From the NCBI GenBank assembly GCA_937980205.1, contig CALJKW010000021.1:310001-374000 (forward strand): a stretch of DNA of 64,000 nt. The letters run 5' to 3'. Position 1 is the first letter of the stretch. Each line of letters starts with the position of its first letter. Both the position numbers and the translations under genes were made by a program. This stretch comes from an uncultured Myxococcales bacterium (GTDB lineage Bacteria; Myxococcota; Myxococcia; Myxococcales; Myxococcaceae). Of the stretch, positions 10,519-17,469 are shown one piece after another. The notes under the pieces are model-generated. The model was not told the origin of the DNA. It saw only the letters and a program-made list of their open reading frames with translations, and made no database searches.

Positions 10519-10875
10519 TCAAGCGCTGCGCCAGCGGCTCATCGCTCCGAGGTTGAACACCTGCTTGAAGCCCTGGCCCTTCAGCATCGAGCGGGCGATC
10601 GCCGAGCGCGTGCCGCTCGCGCAGTAGATGACCTTCGGCTCGTCCTTCGGTCCGAGCTCGGCGGCGCGCACGCCCAGCTCGTTCACCGGCACGTTGATCG
10701 AGCCGGGCAGGTGCCCGGTCGCGTATTCGGCGGGGCTGCGCACGTCGATGAGCTTCGCGCCTTCGCCCACGAGGCGCTGCGCCTCGGCGGGGCTCACCTG
10801 CGAGAGCCGCTTGAAGAGCAGCCACGCCGCGATGAGGCCGAAGGGGATGAGCCAGGTCCACATGTCCGTGTTCAT
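10519..10875 (-). CDS. Membrane-anchored rhodanese
   Basis: A 118-residue single-domain sulfurtransferase. One N-terminal membrane segment (about 6-20) is followed by a rhodanese domain with DVRSPAEYATGHLPGS and an active-site loop CASGTR (Cys85). It transfers sulfane sulfur or holds a persulfide at the membrane surface. The ATG lies seven bases after the proposed -10 element, so the mRNA may have almost no leader. It is the first gene of the operon 10875-9526 and is divergent from thioredoxin. Confidence 0.9.
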   Translation of the reverse strand: MNTDMWTWLIPFGLIAAWLLFKRLSQVSPAEAQRLVGEGAKLIDVRSPAEYATGHLPGSINVPVNELGVRAAELGPKDEPKVIYCASGTRSAIARSMLKGQGFKQVFNLGAMSRWRSA

Positions 10876-10882
10876 ATGCCGA

Positions 10883-10912
10883 TGAGAGCCGCCGCGCGCG
10901 TGGGGCGATTCA
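10883..10912 (-). promoter_or_regulatory. Proposed ECF promoter of the rhodanese operon
   Basis: Read on the minus strand: TGAATCG (10912-10906), then a -10-like CGGCTCTCA (10891-10883), with 20 bases from the GAA to the CGG. The -10 half and the spacing match the three other sites at 10916-10945, 12540-12569 and 12570-12599; the -35 half is the weakest of the four, with GAATCG in place of GAACCC. Confidence 0.55.
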
Positions 10913-10915
10913 CCT

Positions 10916-10945
10916 GGAACCCTTTCGAGTGCGCCGCGGCTCCCA
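10916..10945 (+). promoter_or_regulatory. Proposed ECF promoter of thioredoxin
   Basis: GGAACCC (10916-10922) and CGGCTCCCA (10937-10945), 20 bases from GAA to CGG. GAACCC is an ECF-type -35 core. The identical pair and spacing recur before osmC. The ATG is only six bases beyond the -10 half, which predicts a leaderless or nearly leaderless transcript. Confidence 0.65.
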
Positions 10946-10951
10946 CGGCGC

Positions 10952-11335
10952 ATGACTGCTACGCCCCTGAAGACGAAAGATCTGGAAGCCACCCTCGAGA
11001 AGAAGGGCATCGTGCTCGTCGACTGCTGGGCGCCGTGGTGCGCCCCGTGCCGCGCGTTCGCCCCCATCTACGATCGCGTCGCCGAGAAGCACCCCGACGT
11101 CACCTTCACCAAGGTCAACGTCGACGAGGAGCCTCAGATCGCCCGCGCGTTCGGCGTCCGCGGCATTCCCACGCTGGTCGCCTTCCGCGACGGCGTGCCG
11201 CTCTTCTCGCAGGCGGGGATGCTGCCCGAGCCCGCGCTCGAGGCGCTGGTGGCCGAGATCAAGGCGCTCGACATGGACGACGTGCGCCGGCTCATCGCGG
11301 AGGCCGAGGCGAAGGCCCACACGGAAGCGCGCTGA
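10952..11335 (+). CDS. Thioredoxin family protein with a CAPC active site
   Basis: A 127-residue cytoplasmic thioredoxin. The fold is typical: VDCWAPWCAPCRAF with the redox pair Cys30/Cys33, then VDEEPQIARAFGVRGIPTL with the cis-proline. The dipeptide between the cysteines is Ala-Pro instead of Gly-Pro, which can shift the redox potential. A C-terminal helix extends about 15 residues past the usual fold. The gene is monocistronic, divergent from the rhodanese operon and convergent with the sigma factor. Its promoter contains the shared ECF motif, placing it in the proposed regulon. Confidence 0.95.
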   Translation: MTATPLKTKDLEATLEKKGIVLVDCWAPWCAPCRAFAPIYDRVAEKHPDVTFTKVNVDEEPQIARAFGVRGIPTLVAFRDGVPLFSQAGMLPEPALEALVAEIKALDMDDVRRLIAEAEAKAHTEAR

Positions 11336-11493
11336 CGAGAGCTCCGTGCAGAGCGGCTTGCGAACCCTTTTTCGAGGCCGGCCCCGCGGACTCGCGCCTG
11401 GACGTCGGTGGATGAAGCGAGCGGGCAACACCGCCCGAGCTGCCGGTATCGAGGCGACTCACGCGCCACGACCCTCGGCGCCTCGCTCCGCCG

Positions 11494-12378
11494 TCACTGT
11501 GCCGCCGGCTGCCCGCCGGGCTTGAGCGCGGCGCGCACCGCGGCCTTCACCGCGGCCGGCACGTCTCCGCCGGGCAGCGCGCGGCACATCGACACGGTCC
11601 GCTTCAGCGCCTCGCACGCGGCGGCGCACCGCGGGCAGCGTGACAGGTGCGCCTCGATGCGCTCGCACATCGCCTGGTCGACCTCGTCGGCGGCGTAGGC
11701 CGAGAGCTCGGCGGCGAGCTCGGGGCACGCGGCCCCGCCGGGCGGCGCCTCGAGCACGGCGGCGAGCTGCGCGGACAGCGCCATGCGCGCGCGGTGCAGC
11801 CGGCTCTTGAGCGCCGGCACCGAGAGCTCGAGCACCTCGGCGGCCTCCTCGGCCGACAGCCCCTCGACGTCGCGCAGCATGAGGACCTCGCGGGCGTCGG
11901 GCGTCAGCGAGCTCATCGCTGCCTGGATCAGCTCGGCCATCTGCCGCGCGTGCGCGCGCTCGTCGCTCCCGCTCGCCGGCACGGGGACCTGGCGCGCCGC
12001 GGGGGACTCCGTCGACTCGTACGTCGCGGGCTCGGAGGAAGGCCGCCGGCGCTGCTTGATGCAGAAGCTCCGCGCGATCTGGAACAGCCACGTCGAGAGC
12101 GCCGCGTCGGCGCGGTAGGAGCGCAGGTTCTTGAACGCGGCGAGGAGCGTCTCCTGCAGCACCTCGCGGGCCGACTCCTCGTCGCCGCACATGCGCAGCC
12201 CGAAGCGGTAGATGCTGCGCTCGTGGCGGCGCAAGAGCTCTTCGATCGCGCCGGGGTCTCCGCCGCGCGCCTTCTCGAGCAGCTCTGCGTCAGAGCTCAC
12301 GGCGTCGAGACCACCTCCCTGGGGTGACGGCCAGCCGGGACGGGCCACGTTCAACTTCGTCCCGAGAGCACGCCCCAT
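11494..12378 (-). CDS. ECF sigma factor with C-terminal zinc-finger (zf-HC2-like) domain
   Basis: A 294-residue sigma-70 family protein. Region 2 spans about 35-110 (ETLLAAFKNLRSYRADAALSTWLFQIAR) and region 4 about 145-205 (LTPDAREVLMLRDVEGLSAEEAAEVL, VPALKSRLHRAR). About 90 extra residues carry Cys218-x25-His244-x3-Cys248-x2-Cys251, the pattern of zinc anti-sigma domains. The sensor therefore seems fused to the sigma factor instead of encoded by a separate anti-sigma gene, and none is nearby. Myxobacterial CorE-type factors offer a precedent for a Cys-rich C-terminus, although the pattern differs. The start overlaps the preceding small CxxC gene by 28 bases. The promoter at 12540-12569 implies autoregulation. 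Confidence 0.9.
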   Translation of the reverse strand: MGRALGTKLNVARPGWPSPQGGGLDAVSSDAELLEKARGGDPGAIEELLRRHERSIYRFGLRMCGDEESAREVLQETLLAAFKNLRSYRADAALSTWLFQIARSFCIKQRRRPSSEPATYESTESPAARQVPVPASGSDERAHARQMAELIQAAMSSLTPDAREVLMLRDVEGLSAEEAAEVLELSVPALKSRLHRARMALSAQLAAVLEAPPGGAACPELAAELSAYAADEVDQAMCERIEAHLSRCPRCAAACEALKRTVSMCRALPGGDVPAAVKAAVRAALKPGGQPAAQ

Positions 12379-12518
12379 GGAGACCTCCGTTCGTCCTTCG
12401 CCTCGCGGCACCGGCAGCGCTGCTCCGGCGGTACGTTGGCCAGCGCCTGTTCGACGTGAGCGCCACACCCGGACCACGTCGGCTTGCCGCAACTGCTGCA
12501 CTTCACCTGCATGCACAT
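12351..12518 (-). CDS. Small CxxC protein preceding the ECF sigma factor
   Basis: A 55-residue protein starting MCMQVKCSSCGKPTW with the further phrase GCGAHVEQALANVP and a QRCRCR end; I recall this as a widespread uncharacterised family of tiny zinc-ribbon-like proteins. It has seven cysteines in total. A GAGAGG ribosome site sits eight bases before the ATG (complement 12516-12518). Its last 28 bases overlap the sigma-factor start in another frame, so the two are probably translationally coupled. It is the first gene after the autoregulated promoter. A role in sensing thiols or metal for the sigma factor is an inference from position only. Confidence 0.65.
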   Translation of the reverse strand: MCMQVKCSSCGKPTWSGCGAHVEQALANVPPEQRCRCREAKDERRSPWGVLSGRS

Positions 12519-12539
12519 GTTTTGCACCTCTCGTGCCCA

Positions 12540-12569
12540 TGAGAGCCGCAGCCCCCTCACGAGGGTTCA
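12540..12569 (-). promoter_or_regulatory. Proposed autoregulated ECF promoter (small CxxC protein and sigma factor)
   Basis: Minus-strand TGAACCC (12569-12563) followed by CGGCTCTCA (12548-12540), 20 bases from GAA to CGG, the same as at the three other sites. The transcript would reach the small protein ATG after roughly 15-20 bases, including its GAGAGG site. Confidence 0.65.
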
Positions 12570-12576
12570 TGAACCC
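12563..12576. promoter_or_regulatory. Perfect palindrome joining two back-to-back -35 elements
   Basis: GGGTTCATGAACCC is a perfect 14-base palindrome. Its right half is the -35 core of the osmC promoter and its left half, read on the other strand, is the -35 core of the sigma-factor promoter. It could also bind a dimeric regulator. A second small inverted repeat (CCCTC/GAGGG, 12554-12565) overlaps its left side. Confidence 0.6.
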
Positions 12577-12599
12577 TTTCTTGCAGTTACCGGCTCCCA
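12570..12599 (+). promoter_or_regulatory. Proposed ECF promoter of the osmC operon
   Basis: TGAACCC (12570-12576), TTTC, ten variable bases, then CGGCTCCCA (12591-12599). The ten bases GAACCCTTTC and the nine bases of the -10 half are identical to those before thioredoxin, at the same distance. AGGAG (12604-12608) and the ATG at 12616 follow. Confidence 0.65.
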
Positions 12600-12615
12600 T
12601 GCACAGGAGCCGACC

Positions 12616-13035
12616 ATGAATGACCCCTCGGAGATCGTGGTGACCTTGCCGGGAGGGCGCCGTGTCGACGCCCGCATCGGCGCGCACATCGTGCACACGG
12701 ATCAGCCGCTCAGCGCCGGCGGCGAAGAATCTGCGCCGACGCCGTTCCAGCTCTTCCTCGCCTCGATCGGGGCCTGCGCCGGCATCTTCGTCCAGGGCTT
12801 CTGCGCCGCCCGGAAGCTGCCGACGGACGGCATCCGCATCCTCCAGCGGCCGGCGTTCGGCGAGAACGGTGTGCTGCTCTCGGTCGACCTCGTCGTCGAG
12901 CTGCCCGCGGCGTTCCCGGAGAAGTACCGCGACGCGCTGGTGAAGGTCGTCGAGCAGTGCAGCGTGAAGAAGGCCATCGCCGCGCAGCCGGCGTTCAGCG
13001 TCCGCACGTCGCTGACGGCTGCGCGCGCCGCCTGA
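12616..13035 (+). CDS. OsmC family peroxiredoxin-like protein
   Basis: A 139-residue OsmC/Ohr-fold protein. The two expected cysteines are in SIGACAG (Cys54) and EQCSVKKA (Cys115), the pair that reduces organic peroxides in the family. Short length and the APTPFQLFLASIGAC phrase point to the YhfA/OsmC-like branch and not Ohr. The ATG is preceded by AGGAG seven bases away; the open frame begins further upstream without support. It is the first of five genes in a tightly packed operon (12616-15940) and carries the shared ECF promoter. Confidence 0.9.
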   Translation: MNDPSEIVVTLPGGRRVDARIGAHIVHTDQPLSAGGEESAPTPFQLFLASIGACAGIFVQGFCAARKLPTDGIRILQRPAFGENGVLLSVDLVVELPAAFPEKYRDALVKVVEQCSVKKAIAAQPAFSVRTSLTAARAA

Positions 13036-13056
13036 CTTCGCTACAACGCTGGGGCC

Positions 13057-13365
13057 ATGACCCCCGAGCTCAAAGAGCGGTTCGACAAAGAGATCCGCGA
13101 GAACAAGATCGTCCTCTACATGAAGGGCAACGCGCTCTTCCCCGCGTGCGGCTTCTCGGCGCGCGCGCTGAGCCTGCTCAAGCCGTTCGGGAAGGTTCAC
13201 ACCGTCGACGTGCTGACCGAGCCCGGCGTCCGCGACGCCATCAAGGAGTACTCGAACTGGCCGACGATCCCGCAGGTCTACATCAACGGGAAGTTCATCG
13301 GCGGCAGCGACATCGTCGCCGACCTCGCCGAGCGCGGAGAGCTCGAGGCCCTCGTCAATGGCTGA
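13057..13365 (+). CDS. grxD: Monothiol CGFS glutaredoxin (Grx4/GrxD type)
   Basis: A 102-residue glutaredoxin with the diagnostic PACGFSAR site (CGFS at 31-34), the cis-proline TIPQVYING and the GGSDI glutathione-binding motif. These proteins carry and deliver [2Fe-2S] clusters and partner with BolA, encoded at 8182-8448. It follows osmC by 21 bases and overlaps the next gene by eight bases. Confidence 0.96.
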   Translation: MTPELKERFDKEIRENKIVLYMKGNALFPACGFSARALSLLKPFGKVHTVDVLTEPGVRDAIKEYSNWPTIPQVYINGKFIGGSDIVADLAERGELEALVNG

Positions 13366-14035
13366 CGACGACGAGCGCATCAAGCGCATCGTCGAAGCAC
13401 GGCTCAAGCTGAAGGCGCGGCACAGGGCTCCTCCGCCGAGCGATCGGCCGCTGGGGGAAGGTGCGCCGAACCGGCACGGCATGCCGAAGCTGCCGGTCGG
13501 GCAGACGTACGCCAAGAACTGGCCGGTGCTGGACCTGGGCATCAAGCCCGAGGTCGCGCTCGACGACTGGTCGCTGCGCCTCGACGGAGCGGTCGAGAAC
13601 CCGGTCACGCTCGACTGGGCCGCCTTCCAGGCGCTGCCGCAATACGAGGACGTGAGCGACTTCCACTGCGTCACCACGTGGAGCCTGATGGACAGCCAGT
13701 GGAAGGGCGTGCAGTTCTCGACGCTCGCCGCGCTGGCCCGGCCCGTCGACGCGGCGAGCCACGTGCTGTGCCACGCGTACGACGGCTACACCACGAACCT
13801 GTCGCTCGCCGAGGCGCTGAAAGACGACGTGCTGCTCGTTTACGAGTGGAACGGGGCGCCGCTGCCGCGCGATCACGGAGGGCCGGTGCGCATGATCACG
13901 CCCCAGCTCTACGCGTGGAAGGGCGCGAAATGGATTAACCGAATCGAGTTCCTGACGCAGAATCGCCGCGGCTTCTGGGAGGAACGTGGATACAGCGACA
14001 CCGCAGACCCCTGGCGGGACGACCGCTACTCCTGA
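13358..14035 (+). CDS. Sulfite oxidase-like molybdopterin oxidoreductase (YuiH type)
   Basis: A 225-residue protein consisting of one oxidoreductase molybdopterin-binding domain. The candidate molybdenum ligand is Cys104 in DFHCVTTWS. Other family marks are GMPKLPVGQTYAKNWPVLDLG near the N-terminus and HGGPVRMITPQLYAWKGAKW near the C-terminus. There is no twin-arginine signal, heme or dimerisation domain, so it is the short cytoplasmic YuiH-like type whose substrate is unknown; methionine sulfoxide or sulfite-like compounds are possible given its redox neighbours. It overlaps glutaredoxin by eight bases and the next gene by 50. Confidence 0.88.
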   Translation: MADDDERIKRIVEARLKLKARHRAPPPSDRPLGEGAPNRHGMPKLPVGQTYAKNWPVLDLGIKPEVALDDWSLRLDGAVENPVTLDWAAFQALPQYEDVSDFHCVTTWSLMDSQWKGVQFSTLAALARPVDAASHVLCHAYDGYTTNLSLAEALKDDVLLVYEWNGAPLPRDHGGPVRMITPQLYAWKGAKWINRIEFLTQNRRGFWEERGYSDTADPWRDDRYS

Positions 14036-15209
14036 GGATCCGGCGCCTCCGCCTTCGCAGCAGGTCCCCCAGGACACCGGCCCGATGACGCTCGGCAAGC
14101 GCTTCAAGAGGTTCAAGGAGGATCATCACGTCGCGTTCGAGGTCTCGTTCTTCATGGCGGGCTTCGCGTTCGACGCCGTGCTCCTGCACCGCATCGACAA
14201 CGTCGCGCTGCTCATCCACCAGGCGCTGTACCTGGTGCTCACGTTCGGCCTCATCGCGTGGGACCACCGCATCTACGTCGAGGGGAAAGAACCGACCGGC
14301 AGGTTCATCGGCCGCGTCGCCGGAGTGCGCCTGTGGGTCATGCACTTCTTCCTGGGAACGCTGCTCAACGCGTTCATGGTCTTCTACTTCAAGGCCTCGA
14401 GCGGCATCTGGGCCTTCCTCTTCATCAGCGCGCTGCTCGCGGTGATGATCGTGAACGAGCTGCCGCGGTTCAGGAAGCGCGGCCCCGTCGTGCGCGTCGC
14501 GCTGCTCTCGTTCGCGACGACCTCGTACCTGGCGTACCTGCTGCCGATCGCGCTCGGGTACCTGCACTGGGTGCTGTTCCTCACCTCGGTGATCATCGGC
14601 ACCGCCGTGACGGTCGGCATGTGGAAGGCGTACACGCGCATCACGCACGACCCGAACTGGACGTTCCGTCGCGCCGTGCTGCCGGGCCTGGGCGTGCAGG
14701 TGCTCTTGCTCGCGCTGTACTTCTTGAAGGTCGTGCCGCCGGTGCCGCTGTCGCTCAAGTACATCGGCATCTTCGCGGACGTCACCCGCTCGAAGGACGA
14801 GCACGGCGCGCTCGAGTTCCAGTGCGCCTACACGCCCACCGACTTCTGGCGCCGCGACGGCTCGAAGTTCGTCTACCGCGAGCCGGCGGACGGCTCGAAG
14901 GTGCGGGCGTACGCGTTCATCGCGGTGTTCGCTCCGCGCGGGTTCAACGACACGCTGAGCTTCAACTGGGAATACGAGGACCCGAAGCGGGGCTGGGTCT
15001 CGCGGGGCTCGTACCGCACGGCCCTCGGCAAGGGGCAGCAGGGCCGAGACGAGGGCTTCCGGACCTTCGCGTACACGACGCTCGCCGGGCCGGGCGAGTA
15101 CCGCGTGATCGTGCGCTCGAGCGACGACCGCGAGATCGGGCGAAAGACGTTCGAGGCGGTGAGGGACACGACGACCGAGCCCGTCGTCCAGTCGCTGGTC
15201 GTGCACTGA
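13986..15209 (+). CDS. Multi-pass membrane protein with C-terminal DUF2914 domain
   Basis: A 407-residue protein. A Pro/Thr-rich start of about 35 residues leads into seven or eight hydrophobic segments (about 50-265) and then a soluble domain (about 275-390) whose WVSRGSYRTALG, GFRTFAYT and GEYRVIVRS...IGRKTF phrases identify DUF2914. The function is unknown; DUF2914 domains are usually exported. GGAGG lies three bases before the GTG start, which gives a 50-base overlap with the upstream gene; ATG at 14084 is an alternative start. Its stop overlaps the next ATG (TGATG). Confidence 0.75.
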   Translation: MDTATPQTPGGTTATPEDPAPPPSQQVPQDTGPMTLGKRFKRFKEDHHVAFEVSFFMAGFAFDAVLLHRIDNVALLIHQALYLVLTFGLIAWDHRIYVEGKEPTGRFIGRVAGVRLWVMHFFLGTLLNAFMVFYFKASSGIWAFLFISALLAVMIVNELPRFRKRGPVVRVALLSFATTSYLAYLLPIALGYLHWVLFLTSVIIGTAVTVGMWKAYTRITHDPNWTFRRAVLPGLGVQVLLLALYFLKVVPPVPLSLKYIGIFADVTRSKDEHGALEFQCAYTPTDFWRRDGSKFVYREPADGSKVRAYAFIAVFAPRGFNDTLSFNWEYEDPKRGWVSRGSYRTALGKGQQGRDEGFRTFAYTTLAGPGEYRVIVRSSDDREIGRKTFEAVRDTTTEPVVQSLVVH

Positions 15210-15940
15210 TGACGCGGTTCCCGGCCGAGCTGGCGGAGATCCTCACGCCCAAGGGCCGCGACCTGCTCGAGGGGAAGGGCGCCGACGCCGGCGTGCTCGG
15301 GCGGCAGCCGTTCTACTTCTCGACGGAGCTCATCGAGCCCGAGTTCGCGCGCGCGGCGCCGCGGATTCTGGAGCGCGCCTTCGCAGACCTGATGATCGAG
15401 ATGAACGCCGCCCTGCCGAGCGCGAAGAGCGCCGTGGCGGCGGGGGCCGATCGGCTGCCGAAGGTGACGCGGTGCCTGACGACTCCGCACGGAGCGCAGC
15501 AGGGCGACCCGGTCTGGGTGCGCGGCGAGGAGTGCGGCCTCATCCCGATGCTGACGTCCGGCTCGTACACGCGCTTCGTGGCGGCGCTGTGCGGGCACCC
15601 GGTCGAGGGGCCGGCGACGATGCAGGCGCTCTGCTTGCGGCCCGGAGACTACGCAGGGCCGCACACCGACCACCACCCCGAGCACGCCGAGACGCGCGAT
15701 GGGTACACCGACGTGCACCTGACGTTCTGCACGCCCGGCGTCGAGCAGCAGTACATCGTCTACGCGCGCGAGCGGCACTTCTCGGACATGGTCGACATCT
15801 CGCGCGGCGGCACGGTCACCGCGTACCGGCTGCCGCTGTGGCACTACACGACGCCGATGCAGGGCTCGCCCGAGGCGCGGCGGTGGTTGGTGCTGAATAC
15901 GTTCGTTCACCCGGGCATGGGCACCGTCGGCCCCCACTGA
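15209..15940 (+). CDS. Putative 2-oxoglutarate/Fe(II) oxygenase-like protein
   Basis: A 243-residue cytoplasmic protein, last in the osmC operon. It contains an H-x-D-like pair in GPHTDHHPE after LRPGDYAG, and a distal His in LWHYTTP followed by EARRW, a layout consistent with the 2-His-1-carboxylate iron site and the arginine of 2-oxoglutarate oxygenases. I do not recognise the exact family, so the assignment rests on motif order. TGATG overlap with the previous gene indicates translational coupling. The substrate is unknown. Confidence 0.5.
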   Translation: MTRFPAELAEILTPKGRDLLEGKGADAGVLGRQPFYFSTELIEPEFARAAPRILERAFADLMIEMNAALPSAKSAVAAGADRLPKVTRCLTTPHGAQQGDPVWVRGEECGLIPMLTSGSYTRFVAALCGHPVEGPATMQALCLRPGDYAGPHTDHHPEHAETRDGYTDVHLTFCTPGVEQQYIVYARERHFSDMVDISRGGTVTAYRLPLWHYTTPMQGSPEARRWLVLNTFVHPGMGTVGPH

Positions 15941-15995
15941 ACCCACGACCCCCACACCGTCCGGGAGTTGTTGCCCATGCCCTCGCCCGATCCGC

Positions 15996-17429
15996 TCAGC
16001 GGGCGGCTCTCGACACCTTCTTCATCCACTTCTCCACGTCATCCGCGCTCGAAGGAATCGCCTTCGACAGGTTGACCATGCCCTTCTCGGTGACGAGCAC
16101 GTCGTCCTCGATGCGCACGCCGATGCCGCGGTACTTCGCGGGCACGGTGAGATCGTCGTCCTGGAAATAGAGGCCGGGCTCGACGGTCAGCACCATGCCG
16201 GCCTTCACCTTGCCGAGCTTGTACGACTCCTGGCGGGCCTTCGCGCAGTCGTGCACGTCGAGGCCGAGCATGTGGCTCACGTTGTGGAGCGTGTACCGCT
16301 TGTAGAACTGGTTCTGGTCGTCGAGCGCCTCCTCGAGCGTGCACTTGAGGATGCCGCGCTCGACGAGCCACTGGGCGAGCACGCGCATGGCGCGGCGGTT
16401 GGGCTCCATGAAGTCGTTGCCGGGGACGACGCCGGTGAACGCGGCGGCCTGGGCGCGGTGCACGGCCTCGTAGACCTCGCGCTGCACCTTCGAGAACTTG
16501 CCGGAGATGGGCAGCGTGCGGGTGATGTCGGCCGTGTAGAGCGAGTTGCCCTCGACGCCGCCGTCGAGCAGCAGCAGGTCCGTCTTCTTCAGCCGGCCGT
16601 CGTTGTGCGTCCAGTGCAGCGTGCAGGCGTGCTGGCCTGAGGCGGCGATCGTCCCGTAGCCGACGTCGTTGCCTTCGGTGCGCGCGCGCAGAAAGAACGT
16701 GCCCTCGACCTCGCGCTCGGAGCCGAAGCGCTTGAGGCCCTTGATGACGTCCTCGAAGCCGCGCTGGGTCGAGGCGATGGCTTTGCGAAGCTCGGCGACC
16801 TCGACCGCGTCTTTGTAGAGGCGCAGCTCGGAGAGGGCCATCGCGAGCTCGCCGTCGCGGTCGGCGACCGGAGGGCAGAGCGCCTCGGCCTCGGCGGAGA
16901 GGCCGCGCAGCACGGTGAGGCCCGTGGCGGACTCCAGCGCCTCGCCGAGCTGGGAGATGGGGCGGGCCTCGTCGACGCCGAAGCGGACGCGGCTCTCGTC
17001 GACGCCGAGGCGGGGGCCGACCCAGAGCTCGCCCTTGCGGCGGTCGGTGAAGAAGGTCTCGTCGGTCTTGCCGGGGTTGGGCTCGACGAACAGCACCGAG
17101 CGGTGGCCGCCCTCGGGGCGCGGGACCATGAGCAGCGCGCAGTCGGGCTCCATGTTGCCGGTGAGCCAGAAGAAGTCGGAGCCGGGGCGGAAGCGGTAGA
17201 CGGTGTCGTTGGCGCGGACCTTCTCGTGCCCGGTGGGGATGAGCAGGGTGTCCTTCGGGAAGAGCTTCGAGAGCAGCTCGCGCCGCTTCGCGTGCACGGG
17301 CGCGTTCTTGATCGCCGTGACCTTGCGCGAGCGCGGCTTCCACTGCGAGGTCATGAACTTCTTCAGCGCCTCGGGAGCCGTCGTGTCGTACGCGTTCTTC
17401 TGCGGCTGCTTGTCCTGCAGGTAGGTCAT
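15996..17429 (-). CDS. pepP: Xaa-Pro aminopeptidase (M24B)
   Basis: A 477-residue aminopeptidase P that removes N-terminal residues before proline. The N-terminal domain (about 45-190, RELLSKLFPKDTLLIPTGHE) matches the AMP_N domain, and the C-terminal pita-bread domain carries the five metal ligands: Asp in LLLLDGG, Asp in YTADITRT, His in HNVSHMLGLDVHD, Glu in LTVEPGLY and Glu in VRIEDDVLVT. The extra roughly 30 N-terminal residues before the domain have no assigned role. A REP-like hairpin lies just upstream, between it and the protease gene. Confidence 0.95.
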   Translation of the reverse strand: MTYLQDKQPQKNAYDTTAPEALKKFMTSQWKPRSRKVTAIKNAPVHAKRRELLSKLFPKDTLLIPTGHEKVRANDTVYRFRPGSDFFWLTGNMEPDCALLMVPRPEGGHRSVLFVEPNPGKTDETFFTDRRKGELWVGPRLGVDESRVRFGVDEARPISQLGEALESATGLTVLRGLSAEAEALCPPVADRDGELAMALSELRLYKDAVEVAELRKAIASTQRGFEDVIKGLKRFGSEREVEGTFFLRARTEGNDVGYGTIAASGQHACTLHWTHNDGRLKKTDLLLLDGGVEGNSLYTADITRTLPISGKFSKVQREVYEAVHRAQAAAFTGVVPGNDFMEPNRRAMRVLAQWLVERGILKCTLEEALDDQNQFYKRYTLHNVSHMLGLDVHDCAKARQESYKLGKVKAGMVLTVEPGLYFQDDDLTVPAKYRGIGVRIEDDVLVTEKGMVNLSKAIPSSADDVEKWMKKVSRAAR

Positions 17430-17445
17430 GACGGGCTTTCTAGCC

Positions 17446-17469
17446 GAAAAGATGCCTGTCCCCCTTTTC
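17446..17469. repeat. Solo REP-like hairpin, degenerate
   Basis: GAAAAG (17446-17451) and CTTTTC (17464-17469) flank a GCCTGTCCC core shared with the REP units near the transposase. The last base is the first base of the complement of the protease stop codon, so the protease frame ends at the element as at the other REP sites. Confidence 0.55.

Noticed and set aside
11362..11390. A fifth ECF promoter beginning with GAACCCTTTT
   Set aside because: The -10 half at the correct distance matches poorly and no plus-strand gene starts downstream.
11494..13677. 727-residue minus-strand frame as one protein
   Set aside because: Only the last 294 residues are a sigma factor; the rest is antisense to osmC, glutaredoxin and the sulfite-oxidase-like gene.
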